Shown piece by piece: positions 54,073-64,000 of a stretch of 64,000 nt of DNA. Where the stretch lies: positions 1,302,001 to 1,366,000 of the forward strand of contig NZ_BLPG01000001.1 in the NCBI RefSeq assembly GCF_011764445.1, written 5' to 3'. The notes below the pieces were generated by a model, which was given only the letters and a program-made list of their open reading frames with translations, was not told the DNA's origin and ran no database searches. The position numbers and the translations under genes were made by a program. The stretch is from Phytohabitans rumicis. GTDB taxonomy: Bacteria; Actinomycetota; Actinomycetes; Mycobacteriales; Micromonosporaceae. Numbering within the stretch: position 1 is the stretch's first letter; every line of letters starts with the position of its first letter.

Positions 54073-54107
54073 GTCGGGACGGCCGGATTTGAACCGACGA
54101 CCCCTTG
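54073..54107 (-). other. 3' part of the tRNA-Pro-like gene: candidate attachment site, right copy
   Basis: Thirty-five bases identical to 4643-4677, in the same orientation: T-arm, acceptor strand CGTCCCG and discriminator. Upstream bases diverge at once, so no complete tRNA lies here either. The two copies are 49,430 bp apart. Confidence 0.65.
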
Positions 54108-54131
54108 TTACCAACCGTCACCATCCTGGAC

Positions 54132-54209
54132 TTATCACTAGTTGTCAATTATGTGCACTGACCTGCCCAAACGAAGTTCTTCAGTGCTCGCCTCTTATCA
54201 CTGATTGTC
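54132..54209 (+). repeat. Paired 15-bp direct repeats beside the attachment site
   Basis: TTATCACTAGTTGTC (54132-54146) and TTATCACTGATTGTC (54195-54209) differ at two bases and are 63 bp apart, close to six helical turns. This resembles arm-type integrase or excisionase sites. Confidence 0.45.
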
Positions 54210-54663
54210 GCCCCTACGCAGAGGTTTTCGGGGGGTAAACGGGGGGCGAGGACGGACCTTCTGGTCGCACCGGCGGCGCCTCGGCATCCGCCTTCGGCCG
54301 TTCGATGCCATCGACGCCCGATAAGCCAGCAGCAGCCGGACAGCTCTCACGGCTGAGGAACCCGACGTGCGCCGCCCCATGAACGCGCCGATGCGTGGGG
54401 GTTCATGTCGGTGGCCAGATCGACACCGCAACCCCACATGACCAGCCGGCCGACGCCCAAATCGTCATCGGACGATAGGCACTCCACCACCCGGCCCTCT
54501 CGTTTCATCGTGACCCGGCGTCGTCGAGAACGCGGACGGCGCCGTGTCACGATTCGTACCGCCTTACCTCCCATATCTGGGCCTCGGCGAGATACCTCCC
54601 CGCTCCTGTCGCCGCCAGATCGCCGGCTGCCTGCCAAGGCGATGGCCGCCGCGTTCTGCATCC

Positions 54664-57600
54664 CCCTCGATGAAGGGCAGCTCCGGTGGGAGCTGCGGCC
54701 GGTCGCGTACGTCGAAACCTTCGCCGGAGACGTGCCTCAATGAAGGTCAGCTCCGGTGGGAGCTGCGGCCTGTTGGGCATAGCCGCCGGCAGCGAGCTGG
54801 CCAGCCAGCCTCAATGAAAGGCAGCTCCGGTGGGAACTGCGGCGCACTCGGTCACCGCGACCGTGACCTACAAGCTGCCTCAATGAAGGGCAGCTCCGGT
54901 GGGAGCTGCGGCTGCCGATCTCCCCTTTGTGGATAGTTGGCGACATCTGCCTCAATGAAGGGCAGCTCCGGTGGGAGCTGCGGCCGGCCTTCGCCTCGCC
55001 TGCGAGGGCCTTGTTGTACGCCACGCCTCAATGAAGGGCAGCTCCGGTGGGAGCTGCGGCTTGCCTTTCTCGGTGTAGGTGACGACGACCCGCGCAAAGC
55101 CTCAATGAAGGGCAGCTCCGGTGGGAGCTGCGGCAGCGGTGGGTGTGGCGGTGCGTGCCGCCGACGCGCCTCAATGAAGGGCAGCTCCGGTGGGAGCTGC
55201 GGCGTCGGGGCAGATGGCACGCAGGATCCGGGAAGGCCTGCCTCAATGAAGGGCAGCTCCGGTGGGAGCTGCGGCCAGGTCCTTGACGATGTGGGACATG
55301 GCTACGGGACCACGAAGCCTCAATGAAGGGCAGCTCCGGTGGGAGCTGCGGCTTGCTGTCATCCGCACCCGCTGGTCCGGTGCCCCCAGGCTGCCTCAAT
55401 GAAGGGCAGCTCTGGTGGGAGCTGCGGCCTGGGTCCACGGCCCAGCCAGGAAGGGCAGCTCCGGTGGGAGCTGCGGCCTACTGCAACGTTGACGGATCGA
55501 TGCCCGGGATGTCGCCTCAATGAAGGGCAGCTCCGGTGGGAGCTGCGGCTTCTGGCTAGAGCTGGGGCGACGCGCCGGCCGCTTGAGGCCTCAATGAAGG
55601 GCAGCTCCGGTGGGAGCTGCGGCGACTTTACGGTCTTCCGCCGTGCGCCGGAGCCGCTCGGGCCTCAATGAAGGGCAGCTCCGGTGGGAGCTGCGGCATG
55701 CTCGGCAAGCCGATCAACCCGGACGTGGCCGCGCGGACGCCTCAATGAAGGGCAGCTCCGGTGGGAGCTGCGGCGGCGTACTCGCGGTGCTGGCGTGCTG
55801 CGGCGGGCTGCCTCAATGAAGGGCAGCTCCGGTGGGAGCTGCGGCCTTGCGACAGTCCTTTATGGAAGCTTGAGCAGCACGCTGCCTCAATGAAGGGCAG
55901 CTCCGGTGGGAGCTGCGGCCAGCGCTCTCGGCGGCCAGCCCGGTCTGCATGGTCCAGCCTCAATGAAGGGCAGCTCCGGTGGGAGCTGCGGCATCGAAGC
56001 TTCCCTCGTACCCGCAGCTGGCCGACATGCCTCAATGAAGGGCAGCTCCGGTGGGAGCTGCGGCCGGTTGTCGATCGACCAGCGGATCGGATCGGACAAG
56101 CCTCAATGAAGGGCAGCTCCGGTAGGAGCTGCGGCCGGCCTTAATGCACCATGGCCCCTGAGCAAAGAACAGCGCCTCAATGAAGGGCAGCTCCGGTGGG
56201 AGCTGCGGCACCCCGCACTGGCAGACATGCCTCGACGCCGGCCTGCCTCAATGAAGGGCAGCTCCGGTGGGAGCTGCGGCGTAGAAGCTGAGCCAGCCGG
56301 CCTCGTGCTGGCCGCCTCAATGAAGGGCAGCTCCGGTGGGAGCTGCGGCTCGTCTACGAGGGCGGCAGCTACGGCCGCGCCCAGCCTCAATGAAGGGCAG
56401 CTCCGGTGGGAGCTGCGGCGGAGGAAGGGGCCCCGCAGGGCCCCCCGGTCCTGCCTCAATGAAGGGCAGCTCCGGTGGGAGCTGCGGCCTGGGGCCCGGG
56501 ATAGACACCCGGGGACTGGGCGGGTTGGCCTCAATGAAGGGCAGCTCCGGTGGGAGCTGCGGCCCTTCGCCGTGGACGCCGCGCACGACACCGCTCGTGG
56601 CGCCTCAATGAAGGGCAGCTCCGGTGGGAGCTGCGGCGCAGATCTGGGGCACCGTCGACAAGTCCGCGTACGAGCCTCAATGAAGGGCAGCTCCGGTGGG
56701 AGCTGCGGCCAAGTGCGGATGTGGTCAGGTGACGCGCTTGAACAGGCCTCAATGAAGGGCAGCTCCGGTGGGAGCTGCGGCGACGTGACCGAGGCGGAAA
56801 CCCTGGCCGCGCCTTCGCCTCAATGAAGGGCAGCTCCGGTGGGAGCTGCGGCGACGTGACCGAGGCGGAAACCCTGGCCGCGCCTTCGCCTCAATGAAGG
56901 GCAGCTCCGGTGGGAGCTGCGGCCCGCACCGCGGCCTTCGGCACGCCGGCCTTCCCCAGCGCGCCTCAATGAAGGGCAGCTCCGGTGGGAGCTGCGGCAG
57001 GTACGAGGCGGTCGGGACCATCACGAGCTCGTCGGCGCCTCAATGAAGGGCAGCTCCGGTGGGAAGCTGCGGCGGCCAGATGTCCGGCGTGGTGCGGTTC
57101 TCACCCGCCTCAATGAAGGGCAGCTCCGGTGGGAGCTGCGGCCCGTTACCTTCGATTTGCCGACGTTGTCCGACGCGTTGCCTCAATGAAGGGCAGCTCC
57201 GGTGGGAGCTGCGGCCCCGTACACGCTGACCACCCCCGGCCGGACCGCCCTGCCTCAATGAAGGGCAGCTCCGGTGGGAGCTGCGGCCCAGTGGTTGGTG
57301 GCGAAGTGGTGCCTGCCGACCCTGCCTCAATGAAGGGCAGCTCCGGTGGGAGCTGCGGCTCGCGGTGGACCGCGGTCGAGGTGTTCGAGGCGCCTCAATG
57401 AAGGGCAGCTCCGGTGGGAGCTGCGGCCGGAAGCCGGGGTGGTGCTGGGTACGCGCGCCCTTCGGGCCTCAATGAAGGGCAGCTCCGGTGGGAGCTGCGG
57501 CCGCAGCGCCAGACGTGACCGTTGGCCTCAGCGACGCCTCAATGAAGGGCAGCTCCGGTGGGAGCTGCGGCGGCGGCGCCACGGACACGTTCGTGACCCA

Positions 57601-60600
57601 CTGCACGGTGCCTCAATGAAGGGCAGCTCCGGTGGGAGCTGCGGCTTCCATCCGCCGCCGCCCGAGCAGATCCCGGACGTGCCTCAATGAAGGGCAGCTC
57701 CGGTGGGAGCTGCGGCTCGGGGATGGGTGAGCGGTCGGTCGAGCCGGACGAGCCTCAATGAAGGGCAGCTCCGGTGGGAGCTGCGGCTCGGGGATGGGTG
57801 AGCGGTCGGTCGAGCCGGACGAGCCTCAATGAAGGGCAGCTCCGGTGGGAGCTGCGGCCACGTTGAGTGTGAGCTTCTCGCGCTTCAACACGTGGCCTCA
57901 ATGAAGGGCAGCTCCGGTGGGAGCTGCGGCGTCGTAGGTGGTGCCACCATCCGCGCTGCGCACCAAGCCTCAATGAAGGGCAGCTCCGGTGGGAGCTGCG
58001 GCTCGATACGACGGCGAGACCTGAGGTGGGTCTTGCTGCGGCGCCTCAATGAAGGGCAGCTCCGGTGGGAGCTGCGGCCACGCGTTGCCGGCGCGAGCGA
58101 CCGGAGTGCAGGCCTCAATGAAGGGCAGCTCCGGTGGGAGCTGCGGCGGTTGCTGGCTGAGGAACGCGTCGAGGAGGCGATGGACGCCTCAATGAAGGGC
58201 AGCTCCGGTGGGAGCTGCGGCAGAAGATCCTCAGCGGCGGAGCGCAGGGCGGCAGCTCGCCTCAATGAAGGGCAGCTCCGGTGGGAGCTGCGGCGTTCGC
58301 CGACGCCAACGGCCCGCACGCGAGCTTGCCTCAATGAAGGGCAGCTCCGGTGGGAGCTGCGGCGGTCCAGTCCGGGGTCGCGCCGGGCTCTGCCTCGCCT
58401 CAATGAAGGGCAGCTCCGGTGGGAGCTGCGGCGTCCTCAGCACCGCCATGTACTTCACGGTCGGCGGGCCTCAATGAAGGGCAGCTCCGGTGGGAGCTGC
58501 GGCCGGAGGCGACCAGGAGGCCAGCCATGCCGGCCACGCGGGCCTCAATGAAGGGCAGCTCCGGTGGGAGCTGCGGCCACACCGTGTTCGAGCGCGCCGG
58601 AGCCGTGGTCTGAAAGCCTCAATGAAGGGCAGCTCCGGTGGGAGCTGCGGCGGGCCTCCTTGGCCAGCGCGCTGTTGTACGCCAGGCCTCAATGAAGGGC
58701 AGCTCCGGTGGGAGCTGCGGCCCGCCGACATGATGGGGTCAGCCCTGCGGTCCGCGCCTCAATGAAGGGCAGCTCCGGTGGGAGCTGCGGCGATGACGAT
58801 GTCCCCCGACGGGCTGGAGGGGTCGATCGCGCCTCAATGAAGGGCAGCTCCGGTGGGAGCTGCGGCCCGCATCTCCGAGCCGTCGTCCGGAGAGCCGGCG
58901 ATACCGCCTCAATGAAGGGCAGCTCCGGTGGGAGCTGCGGCGTCAAGACCACGCAGCCCGACGCGACCGGTGAGGCTGCCTCAATGAAGGGCAGCTCCGG
59001 TGGGAGCTGCGGCCCGGCACGCGCACCCCGGCCGGCACGCGGCGACAGCGGCCTCAATGAAGGGCAGCTCCGGTGGGAGCTGCGGCCCGAACGCGGCGCG
59101 CTCGACGGCCATGTGCAGCTCCATGCCTCAATGAAGGGCAGCTCCGGTGGGAGCTGCGGCATGGCCAGCGCGGCGAGCACCGCGCAGCCGATCAGGCCTC
59201 AATGAAGGGCAGCTCCGGTGGGAGCTGCGGCAACGTGTCCGGGCTGGCCGGGTCGCCTGCGCGCAGGCCTCAATGAAGGGCAGCTCCGGTGGGAGCTGCG
59301 GCCAGCATCGCACGCACGGCAGCGGATCGGCGCGGAAGGGCCTCAATGAAGGGCAGCTCCGGTGGGAGCTGCGGCGGGAATCCCCTATTCCCCTTCAGCA
59401 AAGACGGCGTACGGCCTCAATGAAGGGCAGCTCCGGTGGGAGCTGCGGCCCGCTGCGTTGGGGCAAGTACGTGATGGCGTTCGTGCCTCAATGAAGGGCA
59501 GCTCCGGTGGGAGCTGCGGCGTGCTCGCGTCATCCGACGACCGGGCGCTGCGGCCTCAATGAAGGGCAGCTCCGGTGGGAGCTGCGGCTCTGGCTTGACA
59601 TCGGCGAGGGGGCAGCCGATGAGCCTCAATGAAGGGCAGCTCCGGTGGGAGCTGCGGCCCAGCACCACGAGCACTGTCCGCGCTGGCCGGCCCGGCCTCA
59701 ATGAAGGGCAGCTCCGGTGGGAGCTGCGGCGCGTCGATCACGTCGTTGATCAGCGAATCGGACGCGCCTCAATGAAGGGCAGCTCCGGTGGGAGCTGCGG
59801 CATGTCGACGCACTGTTGTGCTCCGCTCCCGGCGAGCCGGTGCCTCAATGAAGGGCAGCTCCGGTGGGAGCTGCGGCTTGGCGTCGTCGAGGGTGCCGAC
59901 GATGTCGAACTCGCCTCAATGAAGGGCAGCTCCGGTGGGAGCTGCGGCGGCGGCTACCTCCGCCCGTTGAAGCCCTACCGCGCCTCAATGAAGGGCAGCT
60001 CCGGTGGGAGCTGCGGCCTCGAAAACGCCGGCCCAAACGCCGCGCCCGAAAGCCTCAATGAAGGGCAGCTCCGGTGGGAGCTGCGGCTGGACAGGGGCGG
60101 TGTGGATCCGCCCCAACGGGCCTCAATGAAGGGCAGCTCCGGTGGGAGCTGCGGCGCATGAACACGGACCGTAGGGAGCGTCGATGAGCGTGCCTCAATG
60201 AAGGGCAGCTCCGGTGGGAGCTGCGGCGCGGCAGCCGGCTCAGGTCCGCCACGGCTCAGGAACCCGCCTCAATGAAGGGCAGCTCCGGTGGGAGCTGCGG
60301 CGACACGGCCAGATACACGCCGATCAGCGCTGCGCCGCCTCAATGAAGGGCAGCTCCGGTGGGAGCTGCGGCTGGTAGATCGCCACCAGGGACGCGACCA
60401 TGTCCAGGCCTCAATGAAGGGCAGCTCCGGTGGGAGCTGCGGCGGACTGGAATGGGGAGTCCTGGGTACGGCCGGGATTCGCCTCAATGAAGGGCAGCTC
60501 CGGTGGGAGCTGCGGCCGCGCCGCAGTCTTCGCACGTCTCGTCCGGCCCTTCCCAGCCTCAATGAAGGGCAGCTCCGGTGGGAGCTGCGGCATCCGCGAA

Positions 60601-62898
60601 GATCGACGAGGTGTTGACGTGCGCCGTGCCTCAATGAAGGGCAGCTCCGGTGGGAGCTGCGGCCTCTGGAACGGCCAATGGGGCATGGCCCGGCTCGACA
60701 TGCCTCAATGAAGGGCAGCTCCGGTGGGAGCTGCGGCCTCCGGCGTCACCGGATCGGTGTCACCGCCGGCCTCGACGCCTCAATGAAGGGCAGCTCCGGT
60801 GGGAGCTGCGGCCTCCTTCAGTTGGTGGCCGGACGGTCCGGCCGGGCAAGCCTCAATGAAGGGCAGCTCCGGTGGGAGCTGCGGCTCGCCGGTCAGCGCG
60901 CCAGTGATCCCGACCGTGCCTCAATGAAGGGCAGCTCCGGTGGGAGCTGCGGCGAGGCTCCCGTTGTAAGGAGCCGCAGGGTTGCGGCACCTGCCTCAAT
61001 GAAGGGCAGCTCCGGTGGGAGCTGCGGCTCGGGTACGGGCTCGGTCTGACCCCGGCGGCCAGGCCTCAATGAAGGGCAGCTCCGGTGGGAGCTGCGGCCC
61101 GCTGCGGCGCACCCGCCACCGTCCACCTGATGGTGCCTCAATGAAGGGCAGCTCCGGTGGGAGCTGCGGCAGTCATATCCGCTTAGCTCGTCATCGTTTT
61201 GCAACGTGCCTCAATGAAGGGCAGCTCCGGTGGGAGCTGCGGCGAGGATTCGGAACAGGAAGAACCACGAGCCGTAGGTGCCTCAATGAAGGGCAGCTCC
61301 GGTGGGAGCTGCGGCTGGGAGGCCGGCGCCTCCAACACGGCCGGGAAGCCTCAATGAAGGGCAGCTCCGGTGGGAGCTGCGGCCGGATCTATATGTGAGG
61401 GGTGGCTGAGCAGTGGCGCCTCAATGAAGGGCAGCTCCGGTGGGAGCTGCGGCTAATATTCCACCCCTGCCTGACCTGCGGCGATGCCTCAATGAAGGGC
61501 AGCTCCGGTGGGAGCTGCGGCCCGAACGCCTCGGACGCGCTGAAAAGCGAGTGCGAAGAGCCTCAATGAAGGGCAGCTCCGGTGGGAGCTGCGGCAGCGT
61601 AGCGGTAGCGGCGCCGAGGGGCCCGGGAACGTCGCCTCAATGAAGGGCAGCTCCGGTGGGAGCTGCGGCTCCCGACCCGATCCTGTCGCAGGCTGGGGTG
61701 ACGTTGCCTCAATGAAGGGCAGCTCCGGTGGGAGCTGCGGCCTACCGCGTCGTGGTCGACGCGTCGGAGGCCATGCTGCTGCCTCAATGAAGGGCAGCTC
61801 CGGTGGGAGCTGCGGCCCATCCTCGGCGGTAACACGCCCTGGGCGAGCCGGCCTCAATGAAGGGCAGCTCCGGTGGGAGCTGCGGCGGAATTCTGTTATC
61901 GGGTTCCTGGGTGGGCTCCGCGGCCTCAATGAAGGGCAGCTCCGGTGGGAGCTGCGGCCGCCAGGATGTTCCCGCGCGGTCTGGCTGCCGAGCCTCAATG
62001 AAGGGCAGCTCCGGTGGGAGCTGCGGCTCGCTGGAACGACACCGCGACCGCATTCGCAGCGTGAGCCTCAATGAAGGGCAGCTCCGGTGGGAGCTGCGGC
62101 CACTCCGCGACCTCATCCTGCCCGACCCCGAAAGGCCTCAATGAAGGGCAGCTCCGGTGGGAGCTGCGGCGTCGGCGAGGGTTTTCCCGAAGACTTCGTC
62201 GGCGGTGCCTCAATGAAGGGCAGCTCCGGTGGGAGCTGCGGCGACGGCCACGTCTACGGCGACTGGACCCGCGAGCAGGCCGCCTCAATGAAGGGCAGCT
62301 CCGGTGGGAGCTGCGGCGCAGTGGGTCGTCCGTCGAGAGCGACGATGGCGTCCGCGCCTCAATGAAGGGCAGCTCCGGTGGGAGCTGCGGCTGCGCAGCA
62401 CGTAGGCGGCCTTGCCCGTGAAGGCGGCGCCTCAATGAAGGGCAGCTCCGGTGGGAGCTGCGGCTGGCCGAGGATCATCGCCGTCGACGCCCCGCGTGTG
62501 CCTCAATGAAGGGCAGCTCCGGTGGGAGCTGCGGCTCGATGCGGTGCGGGCGGATGGTCGCGACGACCACGCCTCAATGAAGGGCAGCTCCGGTGGGAGC
62601 TGCGGCCTTAACGGCGTCCTGTGGTTCACCCGATGAGCCGCCGCGCGCCTCAATGAAGGGCAGCTCCGGTGGGAGCTGCGGCGTGCACGGCGGCAGCGTC
62701 GAGGGGCGCTTGCCGGGCGGCCTCAATGAAGGGCAGCTCCGGTGGGAGCTGCGGCCGCCCGGGTCCACGTCGGAGAACATGGCGGACACCGCCTCAATGA
62801 AGGGCAGCTCCGGTGGGAGCTGCGGCCCGGGGCCGGAACCCCCGGCGCGTAGCGCCGCTGCTGCCTCAATGAAGGGCAGCTCCGGTGGGAGCTGCGGC
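54664..62898 (-). CRISPR. CRISPR array, 115 repeats of 36 bp and 114 spacers (hand count)
   Basis: The repeat on the plus strand begins GCCTCAATGAAGGGCAGCTC and ends GGTGGGAGCTGCGGC. GCAGCTCC and GGAGCTGC form a perfect 8-bp stem with a GGTG loop. Spacers are mostly 32-41 bp. Variant repeats cluster at the left: the one at 54664 has two changes in its first bases, 54734 has one and 54808 has two. Repeats near the right end are perfect. Together with cas2-cas1 to the right, this puts the leader on the right and transcription on the minus strand, giving crRNA handles ending ATTGAGGC. Other defects: a fused, shortened unit at 55393-55477, G-to-A at 56100-56135, and one inserted A at 57037-57073. 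Two spacers are duplicated in tandem (56782 and 56853; 57717 and 57788). Confidence 0.97.
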
Positions 62899-63083
62899 AG
62901 GGTCAAGATCCTAGCCGTCTTGAGCAGGGTCCCAGCCGGTCTGCTGCGAAGGGTCTGTTTCCCATGATCGGATAGCGCCATCACGACTGCCAGTGCGGCG
63001 TCCTGCAGGGCGCGCTGGCTGGACAAACACCCGCGCGACAGGTGCACGCTTGGATGCGGGATGACGGAGGCTTCGCCGATGGT
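62899..63083 (-). promoter_or_regulatory. Probable CRISPR leader
   Basis: The 185 bp between the last perfect repeat and the cas2 stop codon. Its side is inferred from repeat decay at the other end and from the position of cas1-cas2. No AT-rich promoter stands out. Confidence 0.55.

Positions 63084-64000
<917 letters not shown>

Larger units (their letters stand above)
53582..54663. other. Gene-free junction between the redox cluster and the CRISPR array
   Basis: About 1.1 kb in which I see no credible gene. It holds the right copy of the tRNA 3' end (54073-54107) and the paired 15-bp repeats at 54132-54209. The base composition is lower in GC than the surroundings at 54107-54240. Open frames on the minus strand at 54347-54661 lack recognisable motifs. 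Confidence 0.5.

Noticed and set aside
54347-54743. Short frames between the attachment copy and the array as a small cas or toxin gene
   Set aside because: No recognisable motif and poor start context; one of them runs into the first repeats.
54675-62970. Many overlapping reading frames coding for repeated MKGSSGGSCG or QLPPELPFIEA peptides
   Set aside because: They are translations of the CRISPR repeat, which is open in several frames and both strands; spacers have no codon pattern in common.

Overview
The window is a very GC-rich, densely coding actinomycete chromosome segment. GTG starts, Tat signal peptides, SigE-family sigma, ROK/IclR/TetR/MmyB-type regulators and a GCGAAGCGAG-rich intergenic phrase suggest Micromonosporaceae; this placement is inference. 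At least seven conserved genes or gene segments change reading frame by an apparent single-base deletion, four of them in a CCCCG context. Many of these 'pseudogenes' are therefore probably read or consensus errors.

Layout. 1-2.2 kb: a divergent sbnB/sbnA pair for L-2,3-diaminopropionate, probably the edge of a siderophore or antibiotic cluster. 2.4-4.2 kb: SigE-family sigma factor with a co-transcribed membrane protein. 4.2-7.2 kb: a scar zone with a tyrosine-recombinase fragment, the 3' part of a tRNA-Pro-like gene, a P-loop kinase, a truncated transposase and a regulator remnant. 7.4-29.7 kb: a large catabolic island. It holds a Tat-exported esterase, a 3-dehydroshikimate dehydratase/HPPD-like/TIM-barrel fusion, AroE, a DctPQM TRAP transporter, IclR and TetR regulators, a Gfo/Idh oxidoreductase, a divergent AroQ, an exported quinoprotein, a ThDP enzyme, an aldehyde dehydrogenase, a CoA-transferase, a citryl-CoA-lyase-like enzyme, a ThuA-like protein and an ion/dicarboxylate transporter. 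I read this as uptake and degradation of quinate/shikimate-type (hydroaromatic) acids released from esters.

29.9-31 kb: a redox-enzyme/HxlR switch with a perfect 12-bp inverted-repeat operator. 31.2-42.2 kb: a beta-mannan/glucan locus with a secreted CBM2-GH5 enzyme, ROK regulator, Opp-type ABC transporter (with a fused permease-ATPase) and GH2 beta-mannosidase. 42.3-53.6 kb: an oxidoreductase/efflux cluster with two MmyB-like regulators, aldo-keto reductases, two DUF2255 copies, a flavodoxin, a Na+/H+ antiporter, an MFS pump and a zinc alcohol dehydrogenase. A recurring 34-bp element lies upstream of six of these transcription units and looks like the regulon's control site.

53.6-54.7 kb: a second 35-bp copy of the tRNA 3' end, identical and in the same orientation as the one at 4.6 kb, so the two bracket 49.4 kb. 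54.66-62.90 kb: a CRISPR array of 115 repeats (by my count). It is followed by a probable leader, cas2 and the C-terminal part of cas1, both on the minus strand. No interference genes lie inside the window.
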